Shown here in pieces: positions 1-9,033 of a DNA stretch of 64,000 nt. The notes below the pieces were generated by a model that saw nothing but the letters and a program-made list of their open reading frames with translations, made no database searches and had not been told where the DNA came from. Source of the DNA: Palsa-504 sp963819785 (GTDB lineage Bacteria > Actinomycetota > Actinomycetes > Streptosporangiales > Streptosporangiaceae); the NCBI GenBank assembly GCA_963819785.1, contig CAWFXW010000002.1, positions 124,001 through 188,000 on the forward strand. The letters are read 5' to 3'. Within the stretch, counting starts at the first letter, position 1. Each line of letters opens with the position of its first letter. The position numbers and the translations under genes were made by a program.

Positions 1-1
1 C

Positions 2-139
2 CAGTGTCGTACGGCACACCCGGCCGACGCGGACGTGTGCGACGGCCGGGCGGTCATGACCCGGCAGGTCGGCGGGGCCGACGTCGCGCTGTGCGCGCCC
101 TGCGCCGTGGCCCAGGGCGTCGCGGAGATGACGCTGTAA
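2..139 (+). CDS. C-terminal end of an unknown protein (5' truncated by window edge)
   Basis: An open frame enters from the left edge and ends at TAA 137-139, giving the last 45 residues of a protein. It has Cys residues spaced like a small zinc-binding knuckle (a C near the start, one about 11 residues later, then a CAPC pair). Nothing more can be said about function. The start lies outside the window. About 160 bp of non-coding sequence separates it from the convergent gene that follows. Confidence 0.45.
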   Translation, partial: QCRTAHPADADVCDGRAVMTRQVGGADVALCAPCAVAQGVAEMTL

Positions 140-303
140 CTCATTTTCGTACGCTCCGGACGGCCGTACCGATCATGATCTTGCCTAGGCTGGATCTCAA
201 TGTGATCTCCTCCTCGCGGTCAGGTGAGGGTCCTGCGCACAGGACACCCACGCTGGCTCTGGCCGAGCTGCGGTGAGGCTCTGCTGACGGTATGAGATCG
301 CGG

Positions 304-3300
304 TCAGCGGGCGGGCAGGGTGACGGTGAAGACCTCCTGGCTGGCCTGGGTGGCGAGCGAGCCGATGCCGGTCACCGCGGTGCCGGACGGGGCCAGCGCG
401 CTGATCCGGTAGCTGCCGCCGGTCTGGGGCCCGGTCAGGCCGCCGATCCGCGCCGGCGTCCACGAGGTCCCCAGGACCGAGGTCCAGGCGGCGACCTGCT
501 GCTGGCCCGCCGCGCCGAACTGGCCCGCGGCGGTGAAGCCGCCGGAGCTCGCGGTCAGCGCGGTGAACGTGGTGTCCGGTCCAGGCGAGCTGAACGGCAC
601 CTGCTGCCAGCTGCTGCCGCCGTCGACCGACAGCTCGGCGAACGGCACGGTGCCGGTCCGGGTGTAGGCCTGGCCCAGCGCGGCCACCCGGTTCCCGTTG
701 ATCGCGATCTGCTGCAGCACCCCGGACGTGGCCCCGGCCGGCGCGGGCAGGACGATGGTCCTCCAGGTCCGGCCGTCGGTCGTGGTCCAGACGGCCGGCT
801 GGCCGTTGTGCGATCCGACCGACACGAAGCCGTTCGCGCCCGCGGCGACCGCGAGCACCTGGCTGGACCCGGTCGCAAGGTTCACGTCATGCGCCCGGGT
901 CCAGAAGGTCAGGTCCGGCGACCACCACACGTCGGCCACGCAACTGCCGCCCGGCGCGACCAGCTTGCCGACGATGACGTAGCCGTGCGGGCCCGAGGCG
1001 ACCGCGACCGCGCCGACGCCGGCCAGGTCAGCGGTGATCGAGCCCGGGCCGGTGAGCGCATGCCAGGTCGTGCCGTCGGCCGAGGTCATGACGACCGGTC
1101 CGGGCGCGCCGACGGCGAGCCAGCCCGACAGCCCGTGGGTCACCCCGGTCAGGGCCTCCACCCCCTGGATGCCCGAGACCTGTGCGAGTGACGTGACCAG
1201 GGCCCACGATCCGCCCGAGGCCTTGCGCCACACGGCCGGGTAGCCTTCGGTGCTGCCCACCGCGATCTGCTGGCCGCCGGCGACGGCCAGGCCATTGACG
1301 GACAGCTCGGGGATGGCACCGCCCGCGATGCCGGCCAGCGAGACCGGCCGGACGGTGCCCGTCGCGTTTGCTACCAGGAACACCGGCTGCTGGCTGACCT
1401 TGCTGGGCGAGGTGTACCCGACGGCCACGATGGTGCCGGCCGAGGCCACCGTCGCGCCGACCACCGACTCGGTGTCCGCGTTGCCCAGGGATCCGGTCTG
1501 CTGCCACGTCCCGCCGGTCCCGGTGCTGGTGAAGGCCACCAGCTGGCCCGCGGCGCTGGCCCCGGCGACGACGAACCCGAAGTCACTGCCCTTGACGAGT
1601 CCGGGGTTCCAGGCCGCGGTTGCGCCGATGGTGCCCGCGTACTGCCACGCCGTTCCGTTCGGTGAAAAATACGCCACTCCGTCGGGGGTGCCGTTCGCCG
1701 ACTGGCCAGGCCGTACGGCCAGCAGGCCGGACGAGTCGGCGCCCAGCCCGGTGATCGCGGTGCCGGCCCCGTGGTCGGCCGGGACCGTCACCCGGGTCCA
1801 GGCCGAGCCGCCGTCGGTGCTCAGCCACACGCCCGCGTAGGTGACGCCGTGGCTCGTGACCTGGCCGGACATCAGCGTGGCGGTGCCGCGCGAGGTGATG
1901 TAGGAGATGTTCTGCACGGTCTCGCCAGGGCCGGCCAGCCCCAGTTGCGCGGCCGTCTTCCGCTGCCAGGTCACGCCGTCACGGGAGGTCCAGATCACGG
2001 CCTGCGTGGCGTGGTTTCCGTCCGCGGCTACGCCGGCGGCCAGGAACCCCATGGACGTGCTGTTCAGCACCCACATCGAGTCGCCGGCCAGCATCGGGGT
2101 GATGCCCTTGGTGGACGCGAGCGTCCAGGCCTGGCCGTTCGGGCTGGTCCAGATGGCCTGCGGGCCGACCGCCAGCCAGCCTTCCGGACCGCCGGCCAGC
2201 CGGGCGGCCGGGTATCCGAGCGGGGCCTGTACCTTCTGCCCGCTCGCCGCGTACACCGGGGCCAGGCGCCAGGTGGCGCCGCCGTTGACGGAGACGAAGA
2301 ACTGCTGCCTGACCACGCCGTCGCTGGCCTGCGAGCCCATCGTGACAATGGTGTTCCCCGAGGCCACGATGCGGTCCACGGTCTGGAAGACGCCGCGCTG
2401 CTGCTGCCCGGGATACATGGCGATGGTCAGCGCCGACTGGCCCGTGGTGCCCTGGTTCGGCTGGTTCGGAGCCTGGTTCGGCTGCTGGCTCGAGGTGAGC
2501 TGGCCGAACTTCGGGCCGTGCCCGGTGAGCAGGGCCAGGGCCAGCACGGCCACCGCGACCAGCACGATCACCGGCACCACGATGGTGGCCGTGCGCCGCC
2601 GGACCCGGCCGCGCCGGGTACGGGGACGCCAGGTGCCGGCTCCGGGGAGTCCGGGCTCCAGGAGCAGGGTCCCGGTGTCGGTTCCGGGGTGGTACGGGTG
2701 GTCCTGGTCGTCGTAGTTTTCGGCGCGCTCCCAGAGCGGCGGGGGCGCGGCGCTGGGTGAGCGCCACGTGTCGTAGTCGTCCATCGGCTGGTCTTCGGGC
2801 TCGGTCAGCACGCTGGCGTGGGGTTTGGTGCGGGACGCGAGGTACATCTCGGGCCAGGCGTCGTTGCGCGGCTCGGGCCGGGAGTCGTTGCGCGGCTCGG
2901 GCCGGGAGTCGTTGCGCGGCTCGGGCCGGGAGTCGTTGCGCGGCTCGGGCCGGGAGTCGGTGCGCGGCTCGGGGCGGGGATCGGTGAAGACGGGCGCGCC
3001 GAGCGGGACGCGCATGTTGCCGGGCCAGGCGCCGTTCGCCGGCTCGGGCGGAAGGGGGCCCGACCTGACGTGGCGGCCGGCGGGCTGCCGTTGCGGAGAC
3101 CAGTCAGGAGACCGCGGCGGCGGGACGAGCGGGCGGGGCTGCTGGGCAGGCCTTGGCGACTGCGGCGGGCGGCCTGGCTGGGGCGGCCGGCCTGGCTGGG
3201 GCGGCCGGCCTGGCTGGGGCCAGGCTTGCTGGGGCCAGGCTTGCTGGGGCCGGCCTTGCTGGAGCGGTGGCGGCTGGTTGCCGGGCGGGGCCGACGGCCG

Positions 3301-4131
3301 CGGGCATGACTCGGGGTATGCCGGGGCGGGCGGGTACGACTGGTGACCGTCGTCCGCCGGGTGCTGGTCCCAGGGGATCTCCGACTCATTCCACAGGCGC
3401 TGTGAGGTCTGCCACGGGGACCGGTCGACCGGTGCTTTGCGTGACGCGGGGCCAGGCCGCAGCGGCGGCAGGCCCGGGCCACCCGGACGGCCGCGCAGCG
3501 CCCGGGTCGGGCCGACGACCGGCTCGGCGGCCAGGACGGACCGCCGGGAAGGGCCGGGGCTCGCGGGCGCCGATCCGTTCGTGCCGCTGGCCGGGCCCGG
3601 CGCGTTCTCGGCGGCTGGCTCGGCGGGTTCTTCGCCGGCCGGGGCGGGTTCTTCGGCCGCCGGGGCAGGTGGTTCGCCGGCCAAGGCGGGTGGTTGGCCG
3701 GCCAGGGCGGGTGGTTCGGCGTCCGGTTCGGGTTCACCGGTGTCCTGGTGCCAGGAGATGGGAGACTCACCCGGTTCGGGCGCGGGCGATGCGAACCACT
3801 CTCCGGTGACGTTGTCGTCCGGACCGGCGGAATGCGGGCTGCCGTCCGGGGAGCGCAGGAACCAGCCGGCCGGAGGCGCTACCCCCGGAAGGTCATCATC
3901 CTGGCTGGCTGGCTCGGCCTGCGCCTGCGCCTGGGCCTGGGCCTGGCGGGCTTCCGGCGGTTCGGGATCGCGGGCCGCGGCCTGCGGCGACATCAAGCCG
4001 GGCGGCACCGACCAAGACGGCACGACGCGATCCGGCCAGACCTGGTCAGAGGCGCCTATACGCTGCGGGTCTTCGGCTGATCCGAGATCTTGATAACTAT
4101 TCTCACTCGTACGATCACGTTCCGTGCTCAT
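304..4131 (-). CDS. Large single-pass membrane protein with disordered cytoplasmic half and Asp-box/propeller-like ectodomain
   Basis: The 1275-residue protein has three parts. Residues 1 to about 500 are Pro/Ala/Gln-rich and look disordered, with short tandem repeats (an RNDSRPEP octapeptide five times, GRPPQP and PPALAG units). Residues about 510-535 are one hydrophobic helix preceded by a basic RTRRGRVRRR stretch, which predicts an inside N-terminus. The remaining ~740 residues hold about ten copies of a W-x-S-x-D/N-G-x-x-W motif such as WTTTDGRTW and WTSPNGQAW. These resemble BNR/Asp-box blades of sialidase-like beta-propellers, but no catalytic set is evident. I infer a surface sensor or binding protein. 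I chose ATG 4131 over an in-frame TTG 21 bp upstream because AUG is the better codon; the ribosome site (CTGGGGC) is weak. It stands alone, facing the divergent region before the ClpP-like gene. Confidence 0.75.
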   Translation of the reverse strand: MSTERDRTSENSYQDLGSAEDPQRIGASDQVWPDRVVPSWSVPPGLMSPQAAARDPEPPEARQAQAQAQAQAEPASQDDDLPGVAPPAGWFLRSPDGSPHSAGPDDNVTGEWFASPAPEPGESPISWHQDTGEPEPDAEPPALAGQPPALAGEPPAPAAEEPAPAGEEPAEPAAENAPGPASGTNGSAPASPGPSRRSVLAAEPVVGPTRALRGRPGGPGLPPLRPGPASRKAPVDRSPWQTSQRLWNESEIPWDQHPADDGHQSYPPAPAYPESCPRPSAPPGNQPPPLQQGRPQQAWPQQAWPQPGRPPQPGRPPQPGRPPQSPRPAQQPRPLVPPPRSPDWSPQRQPAGRHVRSGPLPPEPANGAWPGNMRVPLGAPVFTDPRPEPRTDSRPEPRNDSRPEPRNDSRPEPRNDSRPEPRNDAWPEMYLASRTKPHASVLTEPEDQPMDDYDTWRSPSAAPPPLWERAENYDDQDHPYHPGTDTGTLLLEPGLPGAGTWRPRTRRGRVRRRTATIVVPVIVLVAVAVLALALLTGHGPKFGQLTSSQQPNQAPNQPNQGTTGQSALTIAMYPGQQQRGVFQTVDRIVASGNTIVTMGSQASDGVVRQQFFVSVNGGATWRLAPVYAASGQKVQAPLGYPAARLAGGPEGWLAVGPQAIWTSPNGQAWTLASTKGITPMLAGDSMWVLNSTSMGFLAAGVAADGNHATQAVIWTSRDGVTWQRKTAAQLGLAGPGETVQNISYITSRGTATLMSGQVTSHGVTYAGVWLSTDGGSAWTRVTVPADHGAGTAITGLGADSSGLLAVRPGQSANGTPDGVAYFSPNGTAWQYAGTIGATAAWNPGLVKGSDFGFVVAGASAAGQLVAFTSTGTGGTWQQTGSLGNADTESVVGATVASAGTIVAVGYTSPSKVSQQPVFLVANATGTVRPVSLAGIAGGAIPELSVNGLAVAGGQQIAVGSTEGYPAVWRKASGGSWALVTSLAQVSGIQGVEALTGVTHGLSGWLAVGAPGPVVMTSADGTTWHALTGPGSITADLAGVGAVAVASGPHGYVIVGKLVAPGGSCVADVWWSPDLTFWTRAHDVNLATGSSQVLAVAAGANGFVSVGSHNGQPAVWTTTDGRTWRTIVLPAPAGATSGVLQQIAINGNRVAALGQAYTRTGTVPFAELSVDGGSSWQQVPFSSPGPDTTFTALTASSGGFTAAGQFGAAGQQQVAAWTSVLGTSWTPARIGGLTGPQTGGSYRISALAPSGTAVTGIGSLATQASQEVFTVTLPAR
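2867..2986. repeat. 24-bp tandem repeat, five units, inside the large membrane protein gene
   Basis: Five head-to-tail 24-bp units starting cgcggctcgggc run from 2867 to 2986. The first three are identical and the last two carry a few substitutions. They encode the octapeptide repeat in the disordered N-terminal half. The unit length is a multiple of three, so copy number can vary without a frameshift. Confidence 0.9.
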
Positions 4132-4324
4132 CGCAAGCCCCAGTTTGGCCAAGTTTCGGACGAGATGTCATAGTCCTCGCCGATCCCTACTAATTCGTAC
4201 GGGTCTTCCCGCGTTTCGATGTTACCCATTGAGAGCGAGAGTGTACAGAGGGCTATTTTTTGGACCTGCCGGGATCATTTAGCGCGATACAGATGATCTC
4301 GGGACAGCGTTACGGCGGCCGGGT

Positions 4325-5050
4325 TCAGCGCGGATCGGGCCTGGACGTCTCCTGGGCTTGGATGAGGCCGTAACCGATGGCCTGAGCCGTGGTCAGGGAC
4401 CGGCGACGACGCGCGTCCTCGCGGATCTCGTCCGTCTCACGGCCGGTAACCTCGGCCAGCTTGAAGTACAGCGTGTCGAGCATGCGAGTCATCTGCTCTT
4501 GGCGGGCGGTGACCGCCGTGACGGTGCCGCCGAACTCAAGCCTGGGCTCGGCCAGGGTAAAAATGGCGTTCGGGTAGCCGGTCCGCTGCTCGCAAGACGC
4601 GAGCACGCCGAGGGCGGGCCCGCTGATCTCGCCGCTCACGCACCCGTGCACCGGAACGCGCAGGACGTCCAGAATTCCCATGACGGTGAGAGCGGCGGGG
4701 AGTTCGGCGCGCAGGTTCTGCAGTTCCAGCCGGATTGGCTTGTCCTCTTCGGCGTCCAGGGTGAGCAGCTGAGCGGAGAGCCGCGCGGCGGCCAGGTCGT
4801 CGAGCGGGCCGGAGGCCAGCACGATCCGCTTCTTCAGCAGCCGTTCGTACAGACTGGCCTGCCAATCGGCTAGCGGGTCGAGCCAGACCCGGACCGGGGA
4901 GGCCGGGACCGCCTCGGGGCGGGCGGGCCCCGGGGTGGACGGCCAGCCCGGGATGGACGGGGCACCGGGCCAGCCGGGCTCGCCGGGCCGCGGCTCACCG
5001 GGCCTGGGCGGGATACCTGGCAGGTGCGCGCGTGCTGCGCCGTTCGTCAT
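4325..5050 (-). CDS. ClpP-like protein lacking the catalytic histidine (probable pseudoprotease)
   Basis: A 241-residue protein. Residues 1-55 are a Pro/Gly-rich extension not seen in standard ClpP. Residues about 66-235 follow the ClpP/crotonase fold order: LYERLLKKRIVLASGPLDD matches the ERI-first helix, then an LLTLDAEED helix-strand unit. The nucleophile region reads GEISGPALG, so a Ser (about S153) is present. In place of the catalytic-His motif (MIHQP in ClpP) it has TLAEPRLEF, so the His is absent. The NSPGG oxyanion motif is also not kept (LQNLRAEL). I infer a degenerate ClpP homologue acting as a scaffold or binding protein rather than a protease. Its ATG overlaps the stop of the upstream XRE gene by 4 bp, so the two are translationally coupled. 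Confidence 0.65.
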   Translation of the reverse strand: MTNGAARAHLPGIPPRPGEPRPGEPGWPGAPSIPGWPSTPGPARPEAVPASPVRVWLDPLADWQASLYERLLKKRIVLASGPLDDLAAARLSAQLLTLDAEEDKPIRLELQNLRAELPAALTVMGILDVLRVPVHGCVSGEISGPALGVLASCEQRTGYPNAIFTLAEPRLEFGGTVTAVTARQEQMTRMLDTLYFKLAEVTGRETDEIREDARRRRSLTTAQAIGYGLIQAQETSRPDPR

Positions 5051-5547
5051 TCGCTGGTTCCTTCCGCTTCTGCGGGGCGGTCGAACTTCCAGGTGATCTG
5101 GCCGCCGACGGCGGCCGCGTAGCGTTCGAGGGTCGAGGCGCGCACGTCGCCCGTACCGGATTCAAGCCGGGCCACCGCGGACTGCGAGGTTCCCATCCGC
5201 GCAGCCACCTCGGTCTGGGACAAGGCGGACGCCTGACGTTGTTCGGCCAGTTGGCGGACGAGCCGGCCACGGTCTTGGGCCATCCGGGCCGCCTGCTCGT
5301 CCGCCCGCCGGCGCAGCGCCATCTCGCGGAAACCCGGCATGACCGGGAGCTGGGCCTCTGGTCCGGCTGCGGGGCCGATCGCGAGGTCGACTGCTGGGTC
5401 GGCCGCGAGCCCGCCCAGTGCCGGGTCGGCCCCGGGGCCGACCACGGGGTCGGCCGGTACCGGTCCTGCCGTCGCCTCGCCCAGCGCCGATTCAGGAATC
5501 CGCGGCGTCCCAAGAGCCCCAGCAAAGGGGCCCTGTTCGCTGTTCAT
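5047..5547 (-). CDS. XRE-family helix-turn-helix regulator
   Basis: A 166-residue protein. The N-terminal ~70 residues are Ala/Pro/Gly-rich and low in complexity. A basic amphipathic helix (REMALRRRADEQAARMAQ) follows. An HTH_3 domain sits at about residues 98-155, with the typical core LSQTEVAARMGTSQSAVARL. The start is ATG 5547. It is the first gene of a two-gene minus-strand operon with the ClpP-like protein. A perfect 7-bp inverted repeat sits 12-29 bp upstream of the start, so autoregulation is likely. The layout resembles antitoxin-type regulators, but the partner is not a recognisable toxin. Confidence 0.8.
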   Translation of the reverse strand: MNSEQGPFAGALGTPRIPESALGEATAGPVPADPVVGPGADPALGGLAADPAVDLAIGPAAGPEAQLPVMPGFREMALRRRADEQAARMAQDRGRLVRQLAEQRQASALSQTEVAARMGTSQSAVARLESGTGDVRASTLERYAAAVGGQITWKFDRPAEAEGTSE

Positions 5548-5558
5548 ACCGTTTATGA

Positions 5559-5576
5559 TATCTCATATTTGAGATA
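5559..5576. promoter_or_regulatory. Candidate operator of the XRE regulator
   Basis: Perfect inverted repeat TATCTCA-TATT-TGAGATA located 12-29 bp before the XRE start codon. It stands out as AT-rich in GC-rich surroundings. It is the natural candidate for the XRE dimer binding site; that assignment is inference. Confidence 0.55.
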
Positions 5577-5706
5577 GCTGCGATCTGAATCGGGACGATG
5601 GCGTCCTGTACCAGTCCTGGCAGTGAGCGCCAAGGCTTCGCCGGGCACTGCCTGCCGACCCACCTGGCTCCCTGCCACCATCTGACCCGGCCCCGGCGAC
5701 CCGCTC

Positions 5707-5766
5707 AACTACGTCGTTGCCACAACGACGCACACCCGACTACGTCGTTGCCACAACGACGTAGTT
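5707..5766. repeat. Tandemly repeated perfect stem-loop in the XRE-GntR intergenic region
   Basis: Two near-identical copies about 31 bp apart. The second folds into a perfect 12-bp stem (5739-5750 with 5754-5765) around a CCA loop. The first keeps only the inner 8 bp (5712-5719 with 5723-5730). No T-run follows, so a simple terminator is unlikely. A double operator or a structured RNA/DNA element is more likely. Confidence 0.7.
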
Positions 5767-5842
5767 ACCACCACCCGCGGCTGGTGCGCGAGCGAGGTGA
5801 CAGCCATCTCGCGGGTTGCACTTGGCTACCAGGGGCTGCGGC

Positions 5843-5870
5843 TTGACTAGACGACGGGTGCTTGTATCCT
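5843..5870 (+). promoter_or_regulatory. Promoter of the GntR-ABC operon (probably leaderless mRNA)
   Basis: TTGACT at 5843-5848 and TATCCT at 5865-5870 with a 16-bp spacer resemble a primary-sigma promoter. The -10 ends only 6 bp before the ATG at 5877, and no Shine-Dalgarno sequence is present. This suggests transcription starts at or next to the ATG, which is common in actinobacteria. Confidence 0.5.
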
Positions 5871-5876
5871 TGTCTT

Positions 5877-6485
5877 ATGGATATAGGTAAATCAATCGGA
5901 GACTCGGTCGCTGAGGCTCCGGGGCCGGGCGGGGCAGGCAGTGAGGCGGGGCCGGGCGGGGCGGACGGTGAGGCGAGAGTCTCGGGGCCAGGGCCAGGGC
6001 CGGGGCCGGGGCCGGGGGCGGGCCGGGCGCGCGGGTCGGGGTCGCCGATTGACTTCCGGCTGGATGCTGGGTCGGGGGTTCCGACCTACCTGCAGCTGGT
6101 GCAGCAGGTGGAGCACGCGCTGCGGCTGGGCTACCTCAAGCCCGGCGACCAGCTGCCGAAGGTCCGGGACGTGGTCGCCTCGCTGGCGATCAACCCGAAC
6201 ACGGTGCTGAAGGCGTATAAGGAGCTGGAGACCAAGGGCCTGGCCGCCGGGCGGCCTGGCCAGGGCACGTTCATCCAGGCCACGCTCAGCCAGATCGCCC
6301 TCCCCGAACTCAACGGGCTGCGCAAGGCCCTGCTCACCTGGCTGGCCACGGCGGGCGCGGCGGGACTTGACGAGGACGGGATGGTCGCGCTGTTCACCAG
6401 CGCGCTGCGGGATTTCCATGAGCGCCGCGGCGGGTCGCGCGCCCGCGGCGGCGCGGCGAGCGATGAAACGGAGGGCGTCGCATGA
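5877..6485 (+). CDS. GntR-family (YtrA-type) transcriptional regulator
   Basis: A 202-residue protein. An acidic/glycine-rich N-terminal segment of about 55 residues is followed by a GntR winged-helix domain: FRLDAGSGVPTYLQLVQQ, the PGDQLPKVRDVVASLAINPNTV helix-turn-helix and the GQGTFI wing. The short helical C-terminal tail is typical of YtrA-type regulators, which control ABC exporter operons. The start is ATG 5877, set by the promoter 6 bp upstream; an in-frame TTG at 5862 is less likely. Its stop overlaps the ATPase start (ATGA), so the regulator, ATPase and permease form one operon, probably autoregulated. Confidence 0.85.
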   Translation: MDIGKSIGDSVAEAPGPGGAGSEAGPGGADGEARVSGPGPGPGPGPGAGRARGSGSPIDFRLDAGSGVPTYLQLVQQVEHALRLGYLKPGDQLPKVRDVVASLAINPNTVLKAYKELETKGLAAGRPGQGTFIQATLSQIALPELNGLRKALLTWLATAGAAGLDEDGMVALFTSALRDFHERRGGSRARGGAASDETEGVA

Positions 6486-7415
6486 GCACGAATGTCATCG
6501 AGACCGCCGGCCTGGGTAAGCGGTACGGGAGCACGTGGGCGCTGCGGGAGTGCTCGCTGGCGATCCCCGCCGGGCATGTGACCGCGCTGGTCGGGCCGAA
6601 CGGCGCGGGCAAGACCACGCTGCTCAACCTGGCGGTCGGCCTGGCCGAACCGTCCGCGGGCAGCGTCACCGTCCTGGACGGCCTGGCCCGCGGGTCGCCG
6701 GCCGCCCTGGACGGCATCGCGTTCGTCGCCCAGGACATGCCGGTGTACAAGAATCTGTCCGCCGCGGACATGCTGCACCTGACGGCGAACTTGAACCGGC
6801 GCTTCGACCGGGGGTATGCCGAAGCCCGGCTAGCGTGAGCTGGGCATCCCGCTGAAACGGAAGGCGGGCAGGCTGTCCGGCGGGCAGCAGGCCCAGCTCG
6901 CGCTGACGCTGGCGCTGGCCCGGCGGCCGGAGCTGCTGGTCCTCGATGAGCCGGTGGCGATGCTGGACCCGGTGGCGCGGCATGACTTCATGGCCATCGT
7001 GCTGACGGCGATGGCCGACGACGGCGTGTCGGTGGTGTTGTCCTCGCACGTGCTGACCGAGCTTGAGCGGGTGGCCGACTACCTGGTCCTGCTGTCACAA
7101 GGCCGGGTGCAGCTGGCCGGGGAGGTGGATAACCTGCTGGCCTCCCACCGTATGCTGACCGGCCCGGCCGCCGAGGCCGACCGATATGCCGAACGGCCCG
7201 TGGTGCACGTCCGCCGCGCCCAGGCTCAGGCCCACCTGCTGGTCCGGGCCACCGCCGACGATCCGGTCCCGCCCGGCTGGGAGTCACACCCGGTCGACCT
7301 GGAAGAACTCACCCTGGCCTACCTGCGCGAGCCCGGCGCCACGGCGCTGCCCGGCCCGGCCCGCGGCCGGGCGCTGCCCCTTGAAACCGGCGAACCGTCG
7401 GAGGTGACGCGATGA
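6482..7415 (+). pseudogene. ABC transporter ATP-binding protein with a single frameshift
   Basis: Two frames joined near 6834-6837 give one full-length ATPase of about 310 residues. The first (6482-6838) has Walker A GPNGAGKTT and a Q-loop (FVAQDMP). The second has the signature LSGGQQAQLALT, Walker B LLVLDEP and the H-loop Ser-Ser-His. One extra base after LA in the GYAEARLA segment creates a TGA at 6836-6838. The protein would energise the permease encoded next; the ATGA overlap at 7412-7415 shows coupling. Either a sequencing indel or a real inactivating mutation is possible. The next gene is also frameshifted. Confidence 0.75.
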
Positions 7416-8424
7416 CCGCGCTGACCATGCCCGCCCGCCCAGGGCACGACGCGCGCCTGCGGCCGGTGCCGTGGCGGCGGATGGCCTGGGTCACCTGGCG
7501 GCAGCACCGGGCCGCGCTGGCCGGCGTGGCCGCCTTCCTCGGCGCGTTCGCGGTGTACCTGTGGCTGACCGGCCTGCAGATGCACCACGCCGAGGCGGCC
7601 TACTGCCACCCGGCCGGCTCACTCGCCTGCGCCATCAACTTCACCGGCAGATACGGCGAGACCGCGATCATCGTCAGCATCGCCCTGCAGGCGGTGCCCG
7701 CGCTGATCGGGGCGTTCATCGGGGCGCCGGTGCTGGCCCGGGAGCTGGAGACCGGCACCTTCCGGTACGCCTGGACCCAGGGCATCGGCCGGCTCCGCTG
7801 GACGGCCGGCAAGCTGGTGCCGCTGGCGGTCGCGGTGACAGCCGCGGCCGGGGCGTTCACCGTCCTGATTGCCTGGTACAACCAGCCGTGGGTCGCCGCG
7901 GGCTACGTGACCCCGTTCTCGGCCCGCGTGTTCGACCTGCTCGGCGTCGCGTTCGCCGCCTGGACGCTGGCCGCCTTCGCGATCGGCGTCCTGGCCGGGA
8001 TGCTCATCCGCCGGGCCGTCCCCGCGATCGCCGCCACCCTGGCCGCCTACGCCGGGCTCGCCTTCGCCACCGCGCTGTGGCTGCGCGAGCACTACATCAC
8101 ACCGCTGGCCACACACAGCACCAACCTGCCCGGCTCCGCGTGGGCCATCAGCGGGTGGTACACCAAGGGCGGCACGTTCGCGTTCGGCGACCACGGCAAC
8201 GGGATAGCCTCTACCGCCAGGCAGCTCTGCGGTGGCCCCTGCTCCGGGCCGCCGGGCTCGCTCGATGCAGCATCCTCGCCCGGCACGGCTACACGCACTG
8301 GATCAGCTACCAGCCGGGCAGCCGGTTCTGGCCGTTCCAGTGGATCGAGGGCGGCTGGCTGCTCGCGCTGTCGGTGCTGCTCATCGCCGCGACCGTCTGG
8401 CTGGTCCGCCGCCGCGCGACCTGA
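7412..8424 (+). pseudogene. ABC transporter permease with a frameshift
   Basis: The N-terminal ~260 residues, in the frame starting at ATG 7412, contain about five hydrophobic helices and the ARELETGTFRYAWTQ motif typical of actinobacterial ABC-2-like permeases next to YtrA regulators. Between about 8200 and 8270 the reading frame shifts. The other frame continues with HGYTHWISYQPGSRFWPF and a last helix ending VWLVRRRAT at TGA 8422-8424. Joined, the protein is about 337 residues with six helices. The substrate is unknown; such systems often export lipids or peptides under envelope stress. The frame break is either decay or sequencing error. Confidence 0.7.
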
Positions 8425-8433
8425 TGCGCGGGG

Positions 8434-9033
8434 CTAGGCGGCCGGGGCCGGGGGACGGTCGTCCGGGGGCATCGGGGATGAGCGGGTGAACCGCGGGCGG
8501 GGGCGGCGGGAGGCCCTCGCGGGGGCGGCCGACGCGGGGGCAGCCGGCGCGGGGATGGCCGGCGCGGGGATGGCCAGGGCGGGGACGGGGACGGGCCAGC
8601 AGGATTCGGCCCAGACCGTGCGGCCGGGGTGGGCGTCCGCGTAACCCCAGCGGGTGGTATAGGCGGCGACCAGGGCCAGGCCGCGCCCGCCCTCGCCCAT
8701 CAGGTCGGCCGGACCGGCGGCGGGGAGGGTGTCGCTGCCCTCGTCGGTGACGGCGATGCGGGCCACGCCGGGGTGCGGGAGGTCGACCTCGACGATGAAG
8801 ACGCCGCCGTTTCCCGAGTCGGTGTGGTTGATGGCGTTCGCGCACAGTTCGGATGCGCAGGTCATGAGCGCGTCGCGGGCCGGGCAGCCGAGCAGCACCT
8901 CGGCCACGAAGCGGCGGGCTTCGGGCACGGACGCGGGTACGCCGCGGAACGTCCGGGTCCAGGGCGGCGTCGGTCGGACGGCACCCGCGGACCCGAAGGA
9001 ACCCACGTGGAGCACCGGATAGGCACCAGTCAC
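8434..9033 (-). CDS. ATP-binding (HATPase_c) regulatory protein, anti-sigma-factor-kinase-like
   Basis: A 199-residue protein. Residues about 25-150 form a GHKL ATPase domain of the RsbW/SpoIIAB type common in actinomycetes: ASELCANAINHT (N-box), AVTDEGSD (G1-like) and GGRGLALVAAYTTRWG (G2). The C-terminal ~45 residues are Ala/Pro repeats. The start is GTG 9033, chosen because a strong AGGAGGTGA ribosome site lies 8 bp upstream. Such proteins bind ATP and often regulate a partner sigma factor or HTH protein. No obvious partner is adjacent. The convergent ABC permease ends 9 bp away. Confidence 0.75.
   Translation of the reverse strand: MTGAYPVLHVGSFGSAGAVRPTPPWTRTFRGVPASVPEARRFVAEVLLGCPARDALMTCASELCANAINHTDSGNGGVFIVEVDLPHPGVARIAVTDEGSDTLPAAGPADLMGEGGRGLALVAAYTTRWGYADAHPGRTVWAESCWPVPVPALAIPAPAIPAPAAPASAAPARASRRPRPRFTRSSPMPPDDRPPAPAA

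Noticed and set aside
1771..3346. Several long plus-strand frames opposite the large membrane protein
   Set aside because: They are antisense readings of GC-rich repetitive coding sequence, Arg/Gly-rich, with no domain signals.
5707..5766. Second CRISPR array or solo repeat
   Set aside because: Only two copies, unlike the array repeat, with no spacer-repeat periodicity beyond two units.
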